Shown: positions 1-9,470, counted from the stretch's first letter. The stretch: DNA of 64,000 nt from Bryobacterales bacterium (GCA_016721425.1 JADKID010000011.1:310001-374000); one strand, 5' to 3'. Notes: generated by a model not told the origin, from the sequence alone. Translations and numbers: made by a program.

Positions 1-1
1 C

Positions 2-136
2 TTTGGACTTGGCGGCGCCACCCAGGCGACAGTTGAAATCCGATGGCCCGACGGCCAAATCGAGCGCCACGAAAACGTCAAGGCCAACCAGATCCTCAAG
101 CTCGAGCATCCGGCAGTGGCGAGGGCGGTGCGATGA
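2..136 (+). CDS. CRTAC1/UnbV-type protein, C-terminal fragment
   Basis: The frame is open from the window edge to a TGA at 134-136, giving about 44 residues that begin FGLGGATQATVEIRWPDG. A G-LGG core followed by V-I-WPDG and a run ending in L-L is typical of the C-terminal ASPIC/UnbV domain of secreted CRTAC1-like FG-GAP repeat proteins. The rest of the gene lies outside the window. Its stop overlaps the next start (ATGA at 133-136), so it probably belongs to the same operon. Family assignment rests only on this short tail. Confidence 0.7.
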   Translation, partial: FGLGGATQATVEIRWPDGQIERHENVKANQILKLEHPAVARAVR

Positions 137-2925
137 TCCTCCGTCTTTCCCTCGTCGTTCTTCTCGCGCTCACGGCGTTTACCGCCACCGCCGCCCCCAA
201 GCGCCCCGTCTACGTCGGCGTCAAAGCCTGCGGCGCCTGCCACGACGGCGCGTCCATGGGCCACCAGTACAGCAAGTGGCTGCTCTCCAAGCACGCGCAA
301 GGCTACTCCGCCCTCATGAAGCCGGAGTCCCGCGAAATCACCAAGATCAGCGGCCTCCGCGGCGACCCGTGGAAGGAGCCCGTCTGCCTCGGCTGCCACT
401 CCACCGCCTCCACCGCCGAGGAATGGGAGAAGGATGACACCTTCAAGCCCGAGGACGGCTTGCAGTGCGAAGCCTGCCACGGTCCCGGCAGTGAATACAT
501 GGCCGAAGACGTCATGCGCAATCGCGCGGAGGCGATGAAGAACGGTCTGAAGCTCCCCACCAAGGAGCACTGCCTCGGCTGTCACATCGAGAAGGGCACG
601 CACGTCAACGTCCTCAAGAACTCCACCGTCAACATCGACAAGGTCTTCTCACAGATCCAGCATCCGCTGCCAAAGCCCTCCGCCATTGCCACTTTGCCGG
701 AAGGCCGCGGCGGCAACTTCATCGGCTCGCGCGCCTGCGGAGCCTGCCACAAGGGCCCGGAACACGGCCACCAATACGACGTGTGGCGCATGGGCAAGCA
801 CGCCCGCGCCTGGGCCGTTCTCTCCACACCGCGCGCCACCGAAATCGCCACGCAGATGAAGGTCACCGCCGAGCCTCGCGCCGCCGCTCAATGCCTCGGC
901 TGCCACGCCGTGGGCGCCGAGATCGAAGAGGGCGTCGGCTGTGAGGCCTGCCACGGCGCCGGCAAGGCTTACGCCACCGATGCCATCATGCGCAATCCCC
1001 TGGCCGCGAAGAAGGCCGGTCTGCTCACTCCCACCAGGCAGGGCTGCAACCACTGCCACCGCGAAACTCACGGCAAGCCCTTCAACCCCGACGCCGCGTG
1101 GGCCGCCAACGCGCATCCCTCGAAGATCCCGCCCCCCGTGCCCGAGCCGCAGTACAAAACCCCGCTCAACATGTCGTTCCGGCCCAAATCCACTGAGCTC
1201 TGGATCGCCTTTGAAGCCGCCGGCGCAGTTGGCATCGTGGACACCAGGACGCAGCGCAAGATCGCCGAAATCCCAACCGGCGGCGCAGCCACAGAGGTCG
1301 CCTTCACCCCCGATGGCCGCCGCGCCTTTGTCTCCAACCGCCAGGACGACACTGTCTCCGTCATCGACGCCGCCACCCGCAAGGTCACGCAAACTCTCAA
1401 GGTCGGCGACGAGCCCCACGGCCTCCTCACCGATGCGCAAGGCAAGCTCCTCTACGTCCTCAACTCAGCCTCCGACGACATTTACGTCTACGACGCCATC
1501 ACGCTGAAGTGGATCAAGAAGCTCTCCGCCGGCCGCTCCCCCTGGTCGCTCAGCCTTTCCCCCGATGGCGCCTCCATCCTCGTCACGAATACGCTCTCGC
1601 ACATCACCGGCTTCCGCAAGCCGCTGAAGTCCGAGGTTACCGTCATCGAAACTGAACGCGCCATCGTTACCGATCGCTGGATGGTCCCCGGCGCGAATCT
1701 GATGATGGGCGTGGCCTGGCATCCCACCGGCCAGTTCGCTCTCGCCACGCTCAACCGCACCAAGAACATGGTTCCCATGACCCGCCTCATGCAGGGCTGG
1801 ACCATCACCAACGGTCTCGCCGTTCTGTGGGCCGATGGCACTGTGGATCAGGTGTTGCTCGATACGCCCGGCATGGGCTTCGCCGACGCCACCGACGTCG
1901 CCTTCACGCCCGATGGCCGCTACGCCCTGGCCACCAGCTCCGGCACGGACCGCGTCGCCGTCATCGATTGCGCCAGGCTCACGCAGCTCGTGAAGGACAC
2001 ATCGAAAGAGGATCGGAAGTCAGTCCTCCCAAACCATCTCGGCAAGTCCGCCGACTTCATCGTCAAGTACCTGCCCGTGAAATCCAGCCCGCGCGGCATC
2101 AGCGTTGCGCCCGATGGCCTCGCCGCCTACGTGGCAAACGCCATCGACGACTCCCTGACCGTCATCAATCTCAAGACCCTCCAGCCCGCAGCCCGCATCG
2201 ATCTCGGCGGCGCCAAAGTGATCACCAAACAGCGCTTCGGTGAGAAGACATTCCACAGCGCCAACATCGCCTTCCGCAAACAGTTCAGCTGTCACAGTTG
2301 CCACCCCGATGGCCACGTCGATGGCCTCACCTATGACATCGAGGCCGATGGCATCGGAGTCAGCCCGGTGGAGAACCGCACCCTGCGCGGCATTCTCGAT
2401 ACGGCGCCCTTCAAGTGGGAAGGCACCAACGTGAACCTCTCGCGCCAGTGCGGCGCGCGCCTCTCAGTCTTCTTCACGCGCAACCAGCCCTTCACGCCAG
2501 AAGAGCTCTCCGCCATCGATTACTACATCACCGCCATCCCGCGCCCGCCCAACCGCTATCACACCCCCGGCGAGAAATACACGCCCGCGCAGCGCCGCGG
2601 CAAGGCGATCTTCGAACGCACCATGACCGCCGATGGCAGCGTCATCCCCCCCGAGGGCCGCTGCATCACCTGCCACATGCCGCCCTACTTCACCACCCGC
2701 CAGATCTTCGACGTGGGCACGAAGCAGGCGCTCGATCGCACCGGCAAGTTCGATACGCCGCACCTCAACAACATCTACGATTCCGCCCCGTTTCTCCACA
2801 ACGGCATGGCCGACACTCTGGAACAGATCTGGACCGACTTCAACCCCTACGACAAGCACGGCTTTACCAACGACCTCACCAAGGATCAACTCAACGACTT
2901 GATCGAGTACATAAAAACGCTATGA
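133..2925 (+). CDS. Secreted decaheme cytochrome c / beta-propeller fusion protein
   Basis: 930 residues with a signal peptide (hydrophobic residues 4-21). Eight CxxCH haem motifs lie in the N-terminal third at 33, 85, 112, 147, 202, 254, 270 and 305. They form two similar four-haem blocks (33-151 and 202-309), an internal duplication like cytochrome c554-type domains. Residues about 350-700 are a YVTN/NHL-type beta-propeller with repeated V-D...V-VSN patterns. The C-terminus carries two more motifs (CHSCH at 720, CITCH at 844) in a region resembling diheme cytochrome c peroxidase/MauG proteins. The start at 133 is chosen because the signal peptide begins there and ATGA overlaps the upstream stop. 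Expected to be periplasmic or surface exposed and redox active; substrate unknown. Stop and next start overlap. Confidence 0.85.
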   Translation: MILRLSLVVLLALTAFTATAAPKRPVYVGVKACGACHDGASMGHQYSKWLLSKHAQGYSALMKPESREITKISGLRGDPWKEPVCLGCHSTASTAEEWEKDDTFKPEDGLQCEACHGPGSEYMAEDVMRNRAEAMKNGLKLPTKEHCLGCHIEKGTHVNVLKNSTVNIDKVFSQIQHPLPKPSAIATLPEGRGGNFIGSRACGACHKGPEHGHQYDVWRMGKHARAWAVLSTPRATEIATQMKVTAEPRAAAQCLGCHAVGAEIEEGVGCEACHGAGKAYATDAIMRNPLAAKKAGLLTPTRQGCNHCHRETHGKPFNPDAAWAANAHPSKIPPPVPEPQYKTPLNMSFRPKSTELWIAFEAAGAVGIVDTRTQRKIAEIPTGGAATEVAFTPDGRRAFVSNRQDDTVSVIDAATRKVTQTLKVGDEPHGLLTDAQGKLLYVLNSASDDIYVYDAITLKWIKKLSAGRSPWSLSLSPDGASILVTNTLSHITGFRKPLKSEVTVIETERAIVTDRWMVPGANLMMGVAWHPTGQFALATLNRTKNMVPMTRLMQGWTITNGLAVLWADGTVDQVLLDTPGMGFADATDVAFTPDGRYALATSSGTDRVAVIDCARLTQLVKDTSKEDRKSVLPNHLGKSADFIVKYLPVKSSPRGISVAPDGLAAYVANAIDDSLTVINLKTLQPAARIDLGGAKVITKQRFGEKTFHSANIAFRKQFSCHSCHPDGHVDGLTYDIEADGIGVSPVENRTLRGILDTAPFKWEGTNVNLSRQCGARLSVFFTRNQPFTPEELSAIDYYITAIPRPPNRYHTPGEKYTPAQRRGKAIFERTMTADGSVIPPEGRCITCHMPPYFTTRQIFDVGTKQALDRTGKFDTPHLNNIYDSAPFLHNGMADTLEQIWTDFNPYDKHGFTNDLTKDQLNDLIEYIKTL

Positions 2926-4082
2926 AACAAAAATCCATCGCCGCGTTTTTGCTCACCGCTGCACTCGGCTTCGGCCAGACACCGCCAGCGGCCAACCCGA
3001 AACTCCCCTTCGTCTACACCAAGTGGAAGCAGTTCACCAAGGCCGACGGCCTGCCGAACGAGCACGTCTTCGCCGTCAAGAGCGACGGCCCACGGCTCTG
3101 GGTCGGCACCGAGGGCGGCCTTGCGTTGATCGATAAGAAGTCCGGCAAAGTCACCAAGGTCTGGACCGAAGCCGACGGCCTTCCGTGGCGCGCCATCAGC
3201 GGCATCGACATCAATCACAAGACCGGCGAAGTGTGGCTGGCTCTCTTCGGGGGCGGCCTGGCCCGCTTCAGCGGCGGCCGCTTCGATCACTGGCACCAGA
3301 TGAACTCCGGCATCGTCAACGACGTCGCCTACGGCGTTGCCGTGGAGAATGACAACATCTGGGTCGCCACCACCGCCGGCGCCTCGCGGCTGAACACCGT
3401 CAGCGGCGAATGGACCATCTACACCGAGAAGAACGCGCCCATGGAAGAGATCTGGAACTACGGCGTCGATTACCGCGACGGCAAGATCCACCTCGCCGTC
3501 TGGGGCAGCGGCGTTCTGGAGTTTGACGTCGCCTCTTCCCGCTGGAAAGACTACCTCGATCCCGATGGCGAGATGGAGATCGATCTCTACCGCGACGACG
3601 GCATCGTCCACGTCATCACCACCGGCGCCAAGTACATCGACAAGGCGCTCTGGGTCTCCTCCTACTTCGGCGTCTGCCGCTACGACGGTCGCAACTGGCG
3701 CGCGTACTACAACATGGATTCCGGCCTCCCCTCGGACTTCAACAACAACCTCGCCGCCCGCTCCGGCAATGAGGCGTGGTTCGCCACCGACAAGGGCGTC
3801 GGCGCCATCATGGACGCCGCTTCCAATACTTGGGTCACCTACACCCGCGACCCCAAGTCCAACGCAGGCAAGGCTGTGGTCAGCCGCGACAAAACCGTGC
3901 TGGAAACCATCGAAATGGGGCTGAATCTGCCCAATAACTTCATCGTTTCGATGGATGTGGACGGCAACGACGTCTTTGTCGGCACATCCAAGGGCCTCGC
4001 CTGGGGCATCGGCGAGGGCTACTACGCCGGCGTAAAAGACCGGCCAAAGCAGGTCGCCGAAATCCGCGGAGGCGCCAAATGA
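2922..4082 (+). CDS. Secreted two-component-regulator-type propeller (Reg_prop) protein
   Basis: 386 residues. Signal peptide at about 1-19 (ending FGFGQ), then a chain of repeats of the form DGLPNEHV...LWVGTEGGLA, DGLPWRAI...VWLALFGGGLA and SGLPSDFN...AWFATDKGVG. These match the Reg_prop repeats normally found in the periplasmic sensor half of hybrid two-component systems. Here there is no histidine kinase or membrane segment after the propeller, so it is a free-standing propeller. ATGA overlap with the cytochrome upstream and with the solute-binding protein downstream implies translational coupling. Possible role: a binding or scaffolding partner in the same extracytoplasmic system (inference). 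Confidence 0.75.
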   Translation: MKQKSIAAFLLTAALGFGQTPPAANPKLPFVYTKWKQFTKADGLPNEHVFAVKSDGPRLWVGTEGGLALIDKKSGKVTKVWTEADGLPWRAISGIDINHKTGEVWLALFGGGLARFSGGRFDHWHQMNSGIVNDVAYGVAVENDNIWVATTAGASRLNTVSGEWTIYTEKNAPMEEIWNYGVDYRDGKIHLAVWGSGVLEFDVASSRWKDYLDPDGEMEIDLYRDDGIVHVITTGAKYIDKALWVSSYFGVCRYDGRNWRAYYNMDSGLPSDFNNNLAARSGNEAWFATDKGVGAIMDAASNTWVTYTRDPKSNAGKAVVSRDKTVLETIEMGLNLPNNFIVSMDVDGNDVFVGTSKGLAWGIGEGYYAGVKDRPKQVAEIRGGAK

Positions 4083-5527
4083 AACTCATCGCGCTCCTCG
4101 CGCTCAGCACCCTCGCCCTCACCGCCCAGCAGTATCCGCCCATCGGCCCCGACAACTCGCCGGAGACCCAGGAGATCCTCCGCCGCATCAACAACCTCGG
4201 CCCCAACGAGGTGCCCGACCTCCGCCTCAAGCGCGAACAGAACTACGCCAAAACTTCCAGCGACGTCGAGCCCTTCGGCGGCGTCAAGCCCTACAAAGAA
4301 CACTTCCTGCTGCAAATGGAGTACACCGGTCCCGGCCGCTCCGAGCCTGAACCCGGCCCTGAGCTGAAGAGCGTCCGCATCGGCTTCATCGGTCCCATCA
4401 TGGCCACTGTCTCCCAGGCCACCGGCGGCAAGAGCCATGAAGAGGTGCTCGGCAAGAAGATGCTCCAGGGCGCGCAACTCGCCATCGAGCAGGCCAACGC
4501 GCGCGGCGGCTACGTCAAGCGCAAGATCCCGTTCGAGCTCGATATCGTCAATGACAACGGCCTTTGGGGCTCCACCGGCAACGAGGTCATCACCATGGCC
4601 TACAAGCGTCCAGCCTGGGCCATCCTCGGCACCATCGACTCCGCCAACTCCCACATCGCCATCCGCGTCGCACTGAAGTCCGAGGTCTATATGATGAACT
4701 CCGGCGATACCGATCCCACGTTCATCGAAACCAACATCCCCTGGACCGGCCGCTGCATCGGCGACGATCGCCAACAGGGCTACCTGCTGGTCGATTACAT
4801 GATCCGCAAGATGGGCTACAAGCGCATCGGCATCATCCGCGCCTCCAATCGCTACGGCCGTTTCGGAGTCCGCGAGATCAAAGATAGCGCCCGCCGCCTC
4901 GGCCGTCCCGTCGCCATCGAAATGGCCTACAAGGTGGGCGGTAGCGATTTCGATCTCCAGATCCAGCGCCTCCGCGAGGCCAATGTCGATGCCATCGTCC
5001 ACTGGGGCGACGCGCGCGAATCCGCTCTCGTTCTCAACCAGCTCCGCAAAACCGGCATGAAGCAGCCCTACTTCACCTCCGATCGCAGCGTATCCAAAGA
5101 GTTCACCGAGATCGCTGGCGCCAACGCCGAAGGCGTCATCTCCGGTTACCCCTGGAACCCCGATCGCAAAGACCCGCACCTCGATGAATTTCGTAAGGAA
5201 TTCATCGCCCGTTTCAAAGACGAGCCCGACACCTACGCCGCACACGGCTACGATGGTATGAACATGCTTCTCTGGGCCACCAACAACGCCGGCCTCAACC
5301 GCGCCAAAATTCGCGACCTCATCGCCACGCGTTCTACGCCCTGGCCCGGCGTCACCGGCGCCATCCCGCTCAGCTCTGCCATGGACGACATGGGCGACGT
5401 CTTCCTCGCCCGCTTCGATAAGGACCGTTGGACTTACCACTCCCGCGAAGAACTCCAGATTCCGCGCGGCTACATCCCCACCCGCGAGCGGGTCAGCCGC
5501 GGGCTCGAAACGGCCGCAGCCAAATGA
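4079..5527 (+). CDS. ABC-type solute-binding protein, branched-chain amino acid/amide family (Peripla_BP_6-like)
   Basis: 482 residues with a Sec signal peptide (about 1-17, ending LTAQ). Residues from about 99 read VRIGFIGPI, followed by GAQLAIEQAN and a two-lobe fold with IGIIRASNRYGRFG and AIVHWGDARE: the pattern of LivJ/AmiC-type type I periplasmic binding proteins. It carries an unusually long N-terminal extension (about 95 residues) before the binding fold, containing a GPGR..PEP motif also present in the next gene. No permease or ATPase gene is next to it, so it may act as a sensor or carrier for the linked redox proteins rather than in import (inference). Overlaps both neighbours by four bases. 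Confidence 0.8.
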   Translation: MKLIALLALSTLALTAQQYPPIGPDNSPETQEILRRINNLGPNEVPDLRLKREQNYAKTSSDVEPFGGVKPYKEHFLLQMEYTGPGRSEPEPGPELKSVRIGFIGPIMATVSQATGGKSHEEVLGKKMLQGAQLAIEQANARGGYVKRKIPFELDIVNDNGLWGSTGNEVITMAYKRPAWAILGTIDSANSHIAIRVALKSEVYMMNSGDTDPTFIETNIPWTGRCIGDDRQQGYLLVDYMIRKMGYKRIGIIRASNRYGRFGVREIKDSARRLGRPVAIEMAYKVGGSDFDLQIQRLREANVDAIVHWGDARESALVLNQLRKTGMKQPYFTSDRSVSKEFTEIAGANAEGVISGYPWNPDRKDPHLDEFRKEFIARFKDEPDTYAAHGYDGMNMLLWATNNAGLNRAKIRDLIATRSTPWPGVTGAIPLSSAMDDMGDVFLARFDKDRWTYHSREELQIPRGYIPTRERVSRGLETAAAK

Positions 5528-6558
5528 AGACCCAGGGCAGCCACGTCACCAGGAGAACGCTCCTCGGCGCGTGCCTGCCCCCCTGTCTCCTCGCCCAATA
5601 CATCGATAAACGCCAAACCCCGCTCCAATACGAGGGCCCCGGCCGCGATGACCCCGAGCCTGCCGGCTTCACCGAAATCCCCATCGGCTTCTTCGGACCC
5701 GCCGACCCCGCCCACCCCCAGGGCGGCGCCATCTTCATGGGCGCGGCGCTCGCCTTCGAGGACGCCAACAAAAACGGCGGCTACAAATCGAAACCGTTCC
5801 GCCTTGTCCCCCGCTGGTCCGATGATCCCTGGCGTGGCGGCGCCGCCGCTGTTGCCAAGCTCGTCTTCACCGACAACGTCTGGGCCGTGCTCGGCGGCAT
5901 CGACGGCGCCACCACTCATCTCGCCGAACAGGTCGTCGCCAAGGCCCACCTGCCGCTCATCGATCCCGCTTCCACCGATCAGACCGTCAATCAGGCCAAC
6001 ATCCCCTGGATGTTCTCGCTCGCGCCTGGCGACCCCGACATCGCCAAATTTCTCGCTGCGCGTTTGAAACAGGATCCATTCATTCTGTTCGCCGGCACCG
6101 ATCACGATTCGCGCAACCTGGCCACCGAGTTGCTCAGGACCGGCGTGCGTCCGCAGTTTCGGCACGACATCACGCCCGGCGCTCCGGAACTCCCCGCCGC
6201 CCCGCCAGATGCCCGCCTCGCCGTCGTCCTCGCACCACCACGCGAAACGCAGCTCATCCTCGCAGCCCTCCCGCCCGCCACGAAGGTCCTGGCCGGCCCC
6301 GCCGCCCGCGCCCGCCGCTTCTCCTCCGCCCGGCCCGTCCAAGCCGCCACCCTACGAGCGCAGGACCCCGCCCTCTCGGCCCGCATCGCCCAACGCTTTC
6401 AGCAGCCCGCTGACGATTTTTCCCTTCTTGCCTACGACGCGGCTACGCTCCTCGTCCAGGCTGTTCGCGACGCCGGTCTCAATAAAGCACTCATCCGCGA
6501 CCGCCTCGCCACTCACTTCGGTCCCCGGGGCCGCCAACTTCATGAGGTTCTACTATGA
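5524..6558 (+). CDS. Second solute-binding-protein-like gene, Tat-type signal
   Basis: 344 residues. The N-terminus has a twin arginine followed by a hydrophobic run (TRRTLLGACLPPCLLAQ), suggesting Tat export. The GPGRDDPEP motif and IPIGFFGPADP strand match the corresponding part of the preceding gene, so the two are paralogues. It keeps GAALAFEDAN and a central GGIDGATTHLAEQ segment but is about 140 residues shorter, with an abbreviated second lobe. The start is set by the ATGA overlap at 5524-5527 and the signal sequence. Ligand unknown; the shortened second lobe may mean altered or lost binding. Confidence 0.7.
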   Translation: MKTQGSHVTRRTLLGACLPPCLLAQYIDKRQTPLQYEGPGRDDPEPAGFTEIPIGFFGPADPAHPQGGAIFMGAALAFEDANKNGGYKSKPFRLVPRWSDDPWRGGAAAVAKLVFTDNVWAVLGGIDGATTHLAEQVVAKAHLPLIDPASTDQTVNQANIPWMFSLAPGDPDIAKFLAARLKQDPFILFAGTDHDSRNLATELLRTGVRPQFRHDITPGAPELPAAPPDARLAVVLAPPRETQLILAALPPATKVLAGPAARARRFSSARPVQAATLRAQDPALSARIAQRFQQPADDFSLLAYDAATLLVQAVRDAGLNKALIRDRLATHFGPRGRQLHEVLL

Positions 6559-7034
6559 CTATGGAAGACGCCATCGCCGGCATCTCTGCCGCCACTCACA
6601 TTGAAAAGAAGAAGATGACCAATCTGAATGTGCTGAACGAGGCGTTCGATTACGCCAAACCCAGCTCGTTCTCGCGCGGTCTCCGCCTCGAGTTCGGCAA
6701 CATCGTTGTCCTGCTCATCTCGGGCACCGCCTCCATCGACGACGCCGGCGTCACCGTCCACGTCGGCGATTTCCGCGCCCAGCTCAAGCGCACCTATCAC
6801 AACATCACCGGCCTGCTGGCGGCCGAGGGCGCCAACTGGCACGACATCGTCCGCACCACCTGCTACCTCCGCGACATCGATCGCGATTACGCCGCCTTCA
6901 ACGAAGAGCGCACCGCGTTCTTCGACGAGCTTGGCCTCGATCCCCTGCCCGCCTCCACCGGCATCCAGGCCATCCTCTGCCGCCCCGATCTCCTCATCGA
7001 GATCGAAGCCATCGCCGTCTTCAAAAAGGCGTAG
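6555..7034 (+). CDS. RidA/YjgF/YER057c/UK114 family protein
   Basis: 159 residues. The core reads FSRGLRLEFGNIVVLLISGTASID, then a block around DIVRTTCYLRDI and PASTGIQAILCRPDLLIEIEAIA, the RidA-family trimer fold. Classical RidA deaminates reactive enamine/imine intermediates from PLP enzymes; the catalytic arginine of true RidA appears to be replaced here by Leu/Cys-Arg context, so activity is uncertain. The start at 6555 overlaps the upstream stop (ATGA). An internal ATG at 6615 would give 139 residues and fits the family's usual length better. The 3' end overlaps the convergent helicase gene by 14 bases. Confidence 0.8.
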   Translation: MTMEDAIAGISAATHIEKKKMTNLNVLNEAFDYAKPSSFSRGLRLEFGNIVVLLISGTASIDDAGVTVHVGDFRAQLKRTYHNITGLLAAEGANWHDIVRTTCYLRDIDRDYAAFNEERTAFFDELGLDPLPASTGIQAILCRPDLLIEIEAIAVFKKA

Positions 7035-9405
7035 GCTCCAGAGGCTCGCCCGCTGCGGGGCCCGCTCCGGCGAGCACGTTCAATATCTCCAGGGCCGATT
7101 GCTTCCCGCGCTCACCGGTCTCTCCCGCAGGACCGGTGCAGCCCGGGCAGCCGCTCTCGCATCCACACTGCGAGATCAGCGCCCGCGCCCCCGCAATCAG
7201 CTCCGCCGTCAATCCATACAGCGGCGCGCTCTGCCCGATGCCCCCCGGGAAGTTGTCGTAGATGTGCAGGTTTGGCTCAAAACCGCGCGCCTCCACCGAA
7301 ATCTGCTCCGTCAGCGCCACCCCCAAATCCCGCGGATCGCACATCAACAGCAGCGACGCCACGGTCCGGAATGCGCTCCCCAACCCCGCTAGTGCATTCA
7401 GCTTCTCCGTCGGCGTCAAGCCCGTGAACGTCTCCAGAAACGCCGCCGGAAAGTGCAGCCAGAACGAAGTGGTGTGCATCTCCTGCTCCGGCAACGAGAG
7501 CATCCCCGCTCCAATGTTCTCATTCGTGTAGAACTTCACCTTCTTGAAGCCCACAATCTGCCGGTTCACCCGCACCTCGCCGTGCGCCGCCTCCGCCCCC
7601 GCCAGCGGCCGTCCATCGAATTGCTCCAGGATCTTCACCTGCGTATAGTCAATCGCGTCCGTGTAGTAGTCACACTCTACGCGCCTCACATACGCCTTGC
7701 GCCCGTCATAATCCATCCGCTCCACCTGGAACTGCTTCGCCTCGTGCAGGTAGATCGCCTTCTCGTGCAGCTCCGTCAGCGCCGCGGGAAACGCCACTTC
7801 CGCAATCACGCGGTCGTCCGTCGTCACGTCGATCACCACGAAATTGTCGCTCGTCACGCTCCGCAGGCTGATCGCATCCGCCGGATAGCTGTCCGAGATC
7901 CAATGCCACGAGCCGCCGCTGTGATGCACCACGCCCAGCTCTTCCAGAAAGTGGCACAGCTCGCCCGTCTCGTGCGGCCCAAACCGCTCCCCGTCCTTGA
8001 TCGGCAGCTCAAACGCCGCGCACTTCAAGTGGTTGATCAGGATCTCCAGATTGTCCGGATTGATGTGCGCGTGCTCCGGCGAGCACTCAAAGAAATACTC
8101 CGGATGCTCCACAATGTACTGGTCCAGCGGCGCGCTCGACGCAATCAGCATCGAAAGCGACGTCCCCAGCCGCCGCCCCGCGCGCCCCGCCCGCTGCCAC
8201 GTCGAGGCGATGGTCCCCGGATACCCGGCCATCACCACCACGTCCAAGGACCCGATGTCGATGCCCAGCTCCAGCGCGCTGGTCGCCACCACTGCCCGAA
8301 TATCGCCGTCCCGTAGCCCCCGCTCGATCTCGCGGCGTTCTCTCGGTAGATACCCGCCCCGGTACCCTCGGACGCTGCCTTGCCGTGCTGGAGGCTTCTC
8401 ACACGCGTCCTTCATGTACGTCAGCAGGATCTCCGTTGCCAGCCGGTTGTTCGCAAACACCAGCGTCTGCTGCCCGCGCGTTACAAACTCCGCCGCGATC
8501 CTCCGCGTCTCGTTTAAATAACTCCGCCGGATCCCCAGTTGCCTGTTCACCACCGGCGGATTGTAGAACGCGAAAAACCGCTCCCCCGCCGGCGCGCCGT
8601 TCTGATCCACCAGGTCAAACTCAGCCCCCGTCAGCCCCTCCGCCAGCTCCTTCGGGTTCGCAATCGTCGCCGAGCACCCCACAAACTGCGGCTTCGCCCC
8701 ATAGAATGCGCAGATCCGCAGTAGCCGTCTCAATACGTTCGCCAGGTGGCTGCCATACACCCCCCGGTAGGTGTGCAACTCATCCACCACGATGTACCGC
8801 AGATTCTCAAATAGCTTGGTCCACTTCGTATGGTGCGGCAGGATCCCCGCATGCAGCATGTCCGGATTCGTCAGCACCACGTTGGCCCGCTCCCGGATCG
8901 CCTTCCGTGCATCCTGCGGCGTGTCCCCGTCATAGGTGAACGCGCGGATCCCGGAGCCCATCGCTTCCACAATCGAGTGAAACTCGTGCAACTGATCCTC
9001 GGCCAGCGCCTTGGTGGGGAACAGATAGATCGCCCGCGCTTCCGGATCGCTCGCCAGCCGGTGCAATACCGGCAGGTTGTAGCACAGCGTCTTGCCGCTC
9101 GCCGTCGGCGTCACCACCACCGCGTTGCGCCCCGCCGCCAGCGACTGGAAACACGCCGCCTGATGCGTGTAGAGCTGCCGGATGCCCTTCTCGTCCAGCA
9201 CCTTGCGCAACGGCGCGGCAATACCCTCCGGCATGTCTTCAAACTGCCCGGGCTTCGCTGGCTGATGCCGGATCGCTCGTATCGGTGAGTTGGGTTCTTC
9301 CAGCCACGCCCGCAATCGCGCAATGGCCGCATCCAGATCGGCGCGGCGCGACAGGTTCATCGAGTCGTCGCGCTTCGGATCAGGGAAATCGAGACTCAGA
9401 TTCAT
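7021..9405 (-). CDS. DEAD/DEAH-box helicase with C-terminal DUF1998 (MrfA/YprA-type)
   Basis: 794 residues. Walker A at about 99-106 (TPTASGKT), a DELH box in VVDELHTYRG, motif III SATIANP, and motif VI QRAGRAGR: a superfamily 2 helicase. The C-terminal region ends in a four-cysteine cluster (CGCESGCPGC) characteristic of the DUF1998 metal-binding domain. Bacillus MrfA of this architecture is a DNA-repair helicase active in mitomycin C resistance. Length fits the family (about 750-800). Standalone gene, convergent with the RidA gene. DNA-repair role is inferred from the family. Confidence 0.9.
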   Translation of the reverse strand: MNLSLDFPDPKRDDSMNLSRRADLDAAIARLRAWLEEPNSPIRAIRHQPAKPGQFEDMPEGIAAPLRKVLDEKGIRQLYTHQAACFQSLAAGRNAVVVTPTASGKTLCYNLPVLHRLASDPEARAIYLFPTKALAEDQLHEFHSIVEAMGSGIRAFTYDGDTPQDARKAIRERANVVLTNPDMLHAGILPHHTKWTKLFENLRYIVVDELHTYRGVYGSHLANVLRRLLRICAFYGAKPQFVGCSATIANPKELAEGLTGAEFDLVDQNGAPAGERFFAFYNPPVVNRQLGIRRSYLNETRRIAAEFVTRGQQTLVFANNRLATEILLTYMKDACEKPPARQGSVRGYRGGYLPRERREIERGLRDGDIRAVVATSALELGIDIGSLDVVVMAGYPGTIASTWQRAGRAGRRLGTSLSMLIASSAPLDQYIVEHPEYFFECSPEHAHINPDNLEILINHLKCAAFELPIKDGERFGPHETGELCHFLEELGVVHHSGGSWHWISDSYPADAISLRSVTSDNFVVIDVTTDDRVIAEVAFPAALTELHEKAIYLHEAKQFQVERMDYDGRKAYVRRVECDYYTDAIDYTQVKILEQFDGRPLAGAEAAHGEVRVNRQIVGFKKVKFYTNENIGAGMLSLPEQEMHTTSFWLHFPAAFLETFTGLTPTEKLNALAGLGSAFRTVASLLLMCDPRDLGVALTEQISVEARGFEPNLHIYDNFPGGIGQSAPLYGLTAELIAGARALISQCGCESGCPGCTGPAGETGERGKQSALEILNVLAGAGPAAGEPLEPTPF

Positions 9406-9470
9406 GATGGAGCTTCGCCGTTTCTTTGCTAAGCCTACACGAACCCGGTCACACAGGCAAGGCGCAGTTG

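Noticed and set aside
4022..5440. A 472-codon minus-strand frame over the first binding protein
   Set aside because: Gly/Ala/Val-rich antisense shadow; the plus-strand protein has a signal peptide and a recognised fold.
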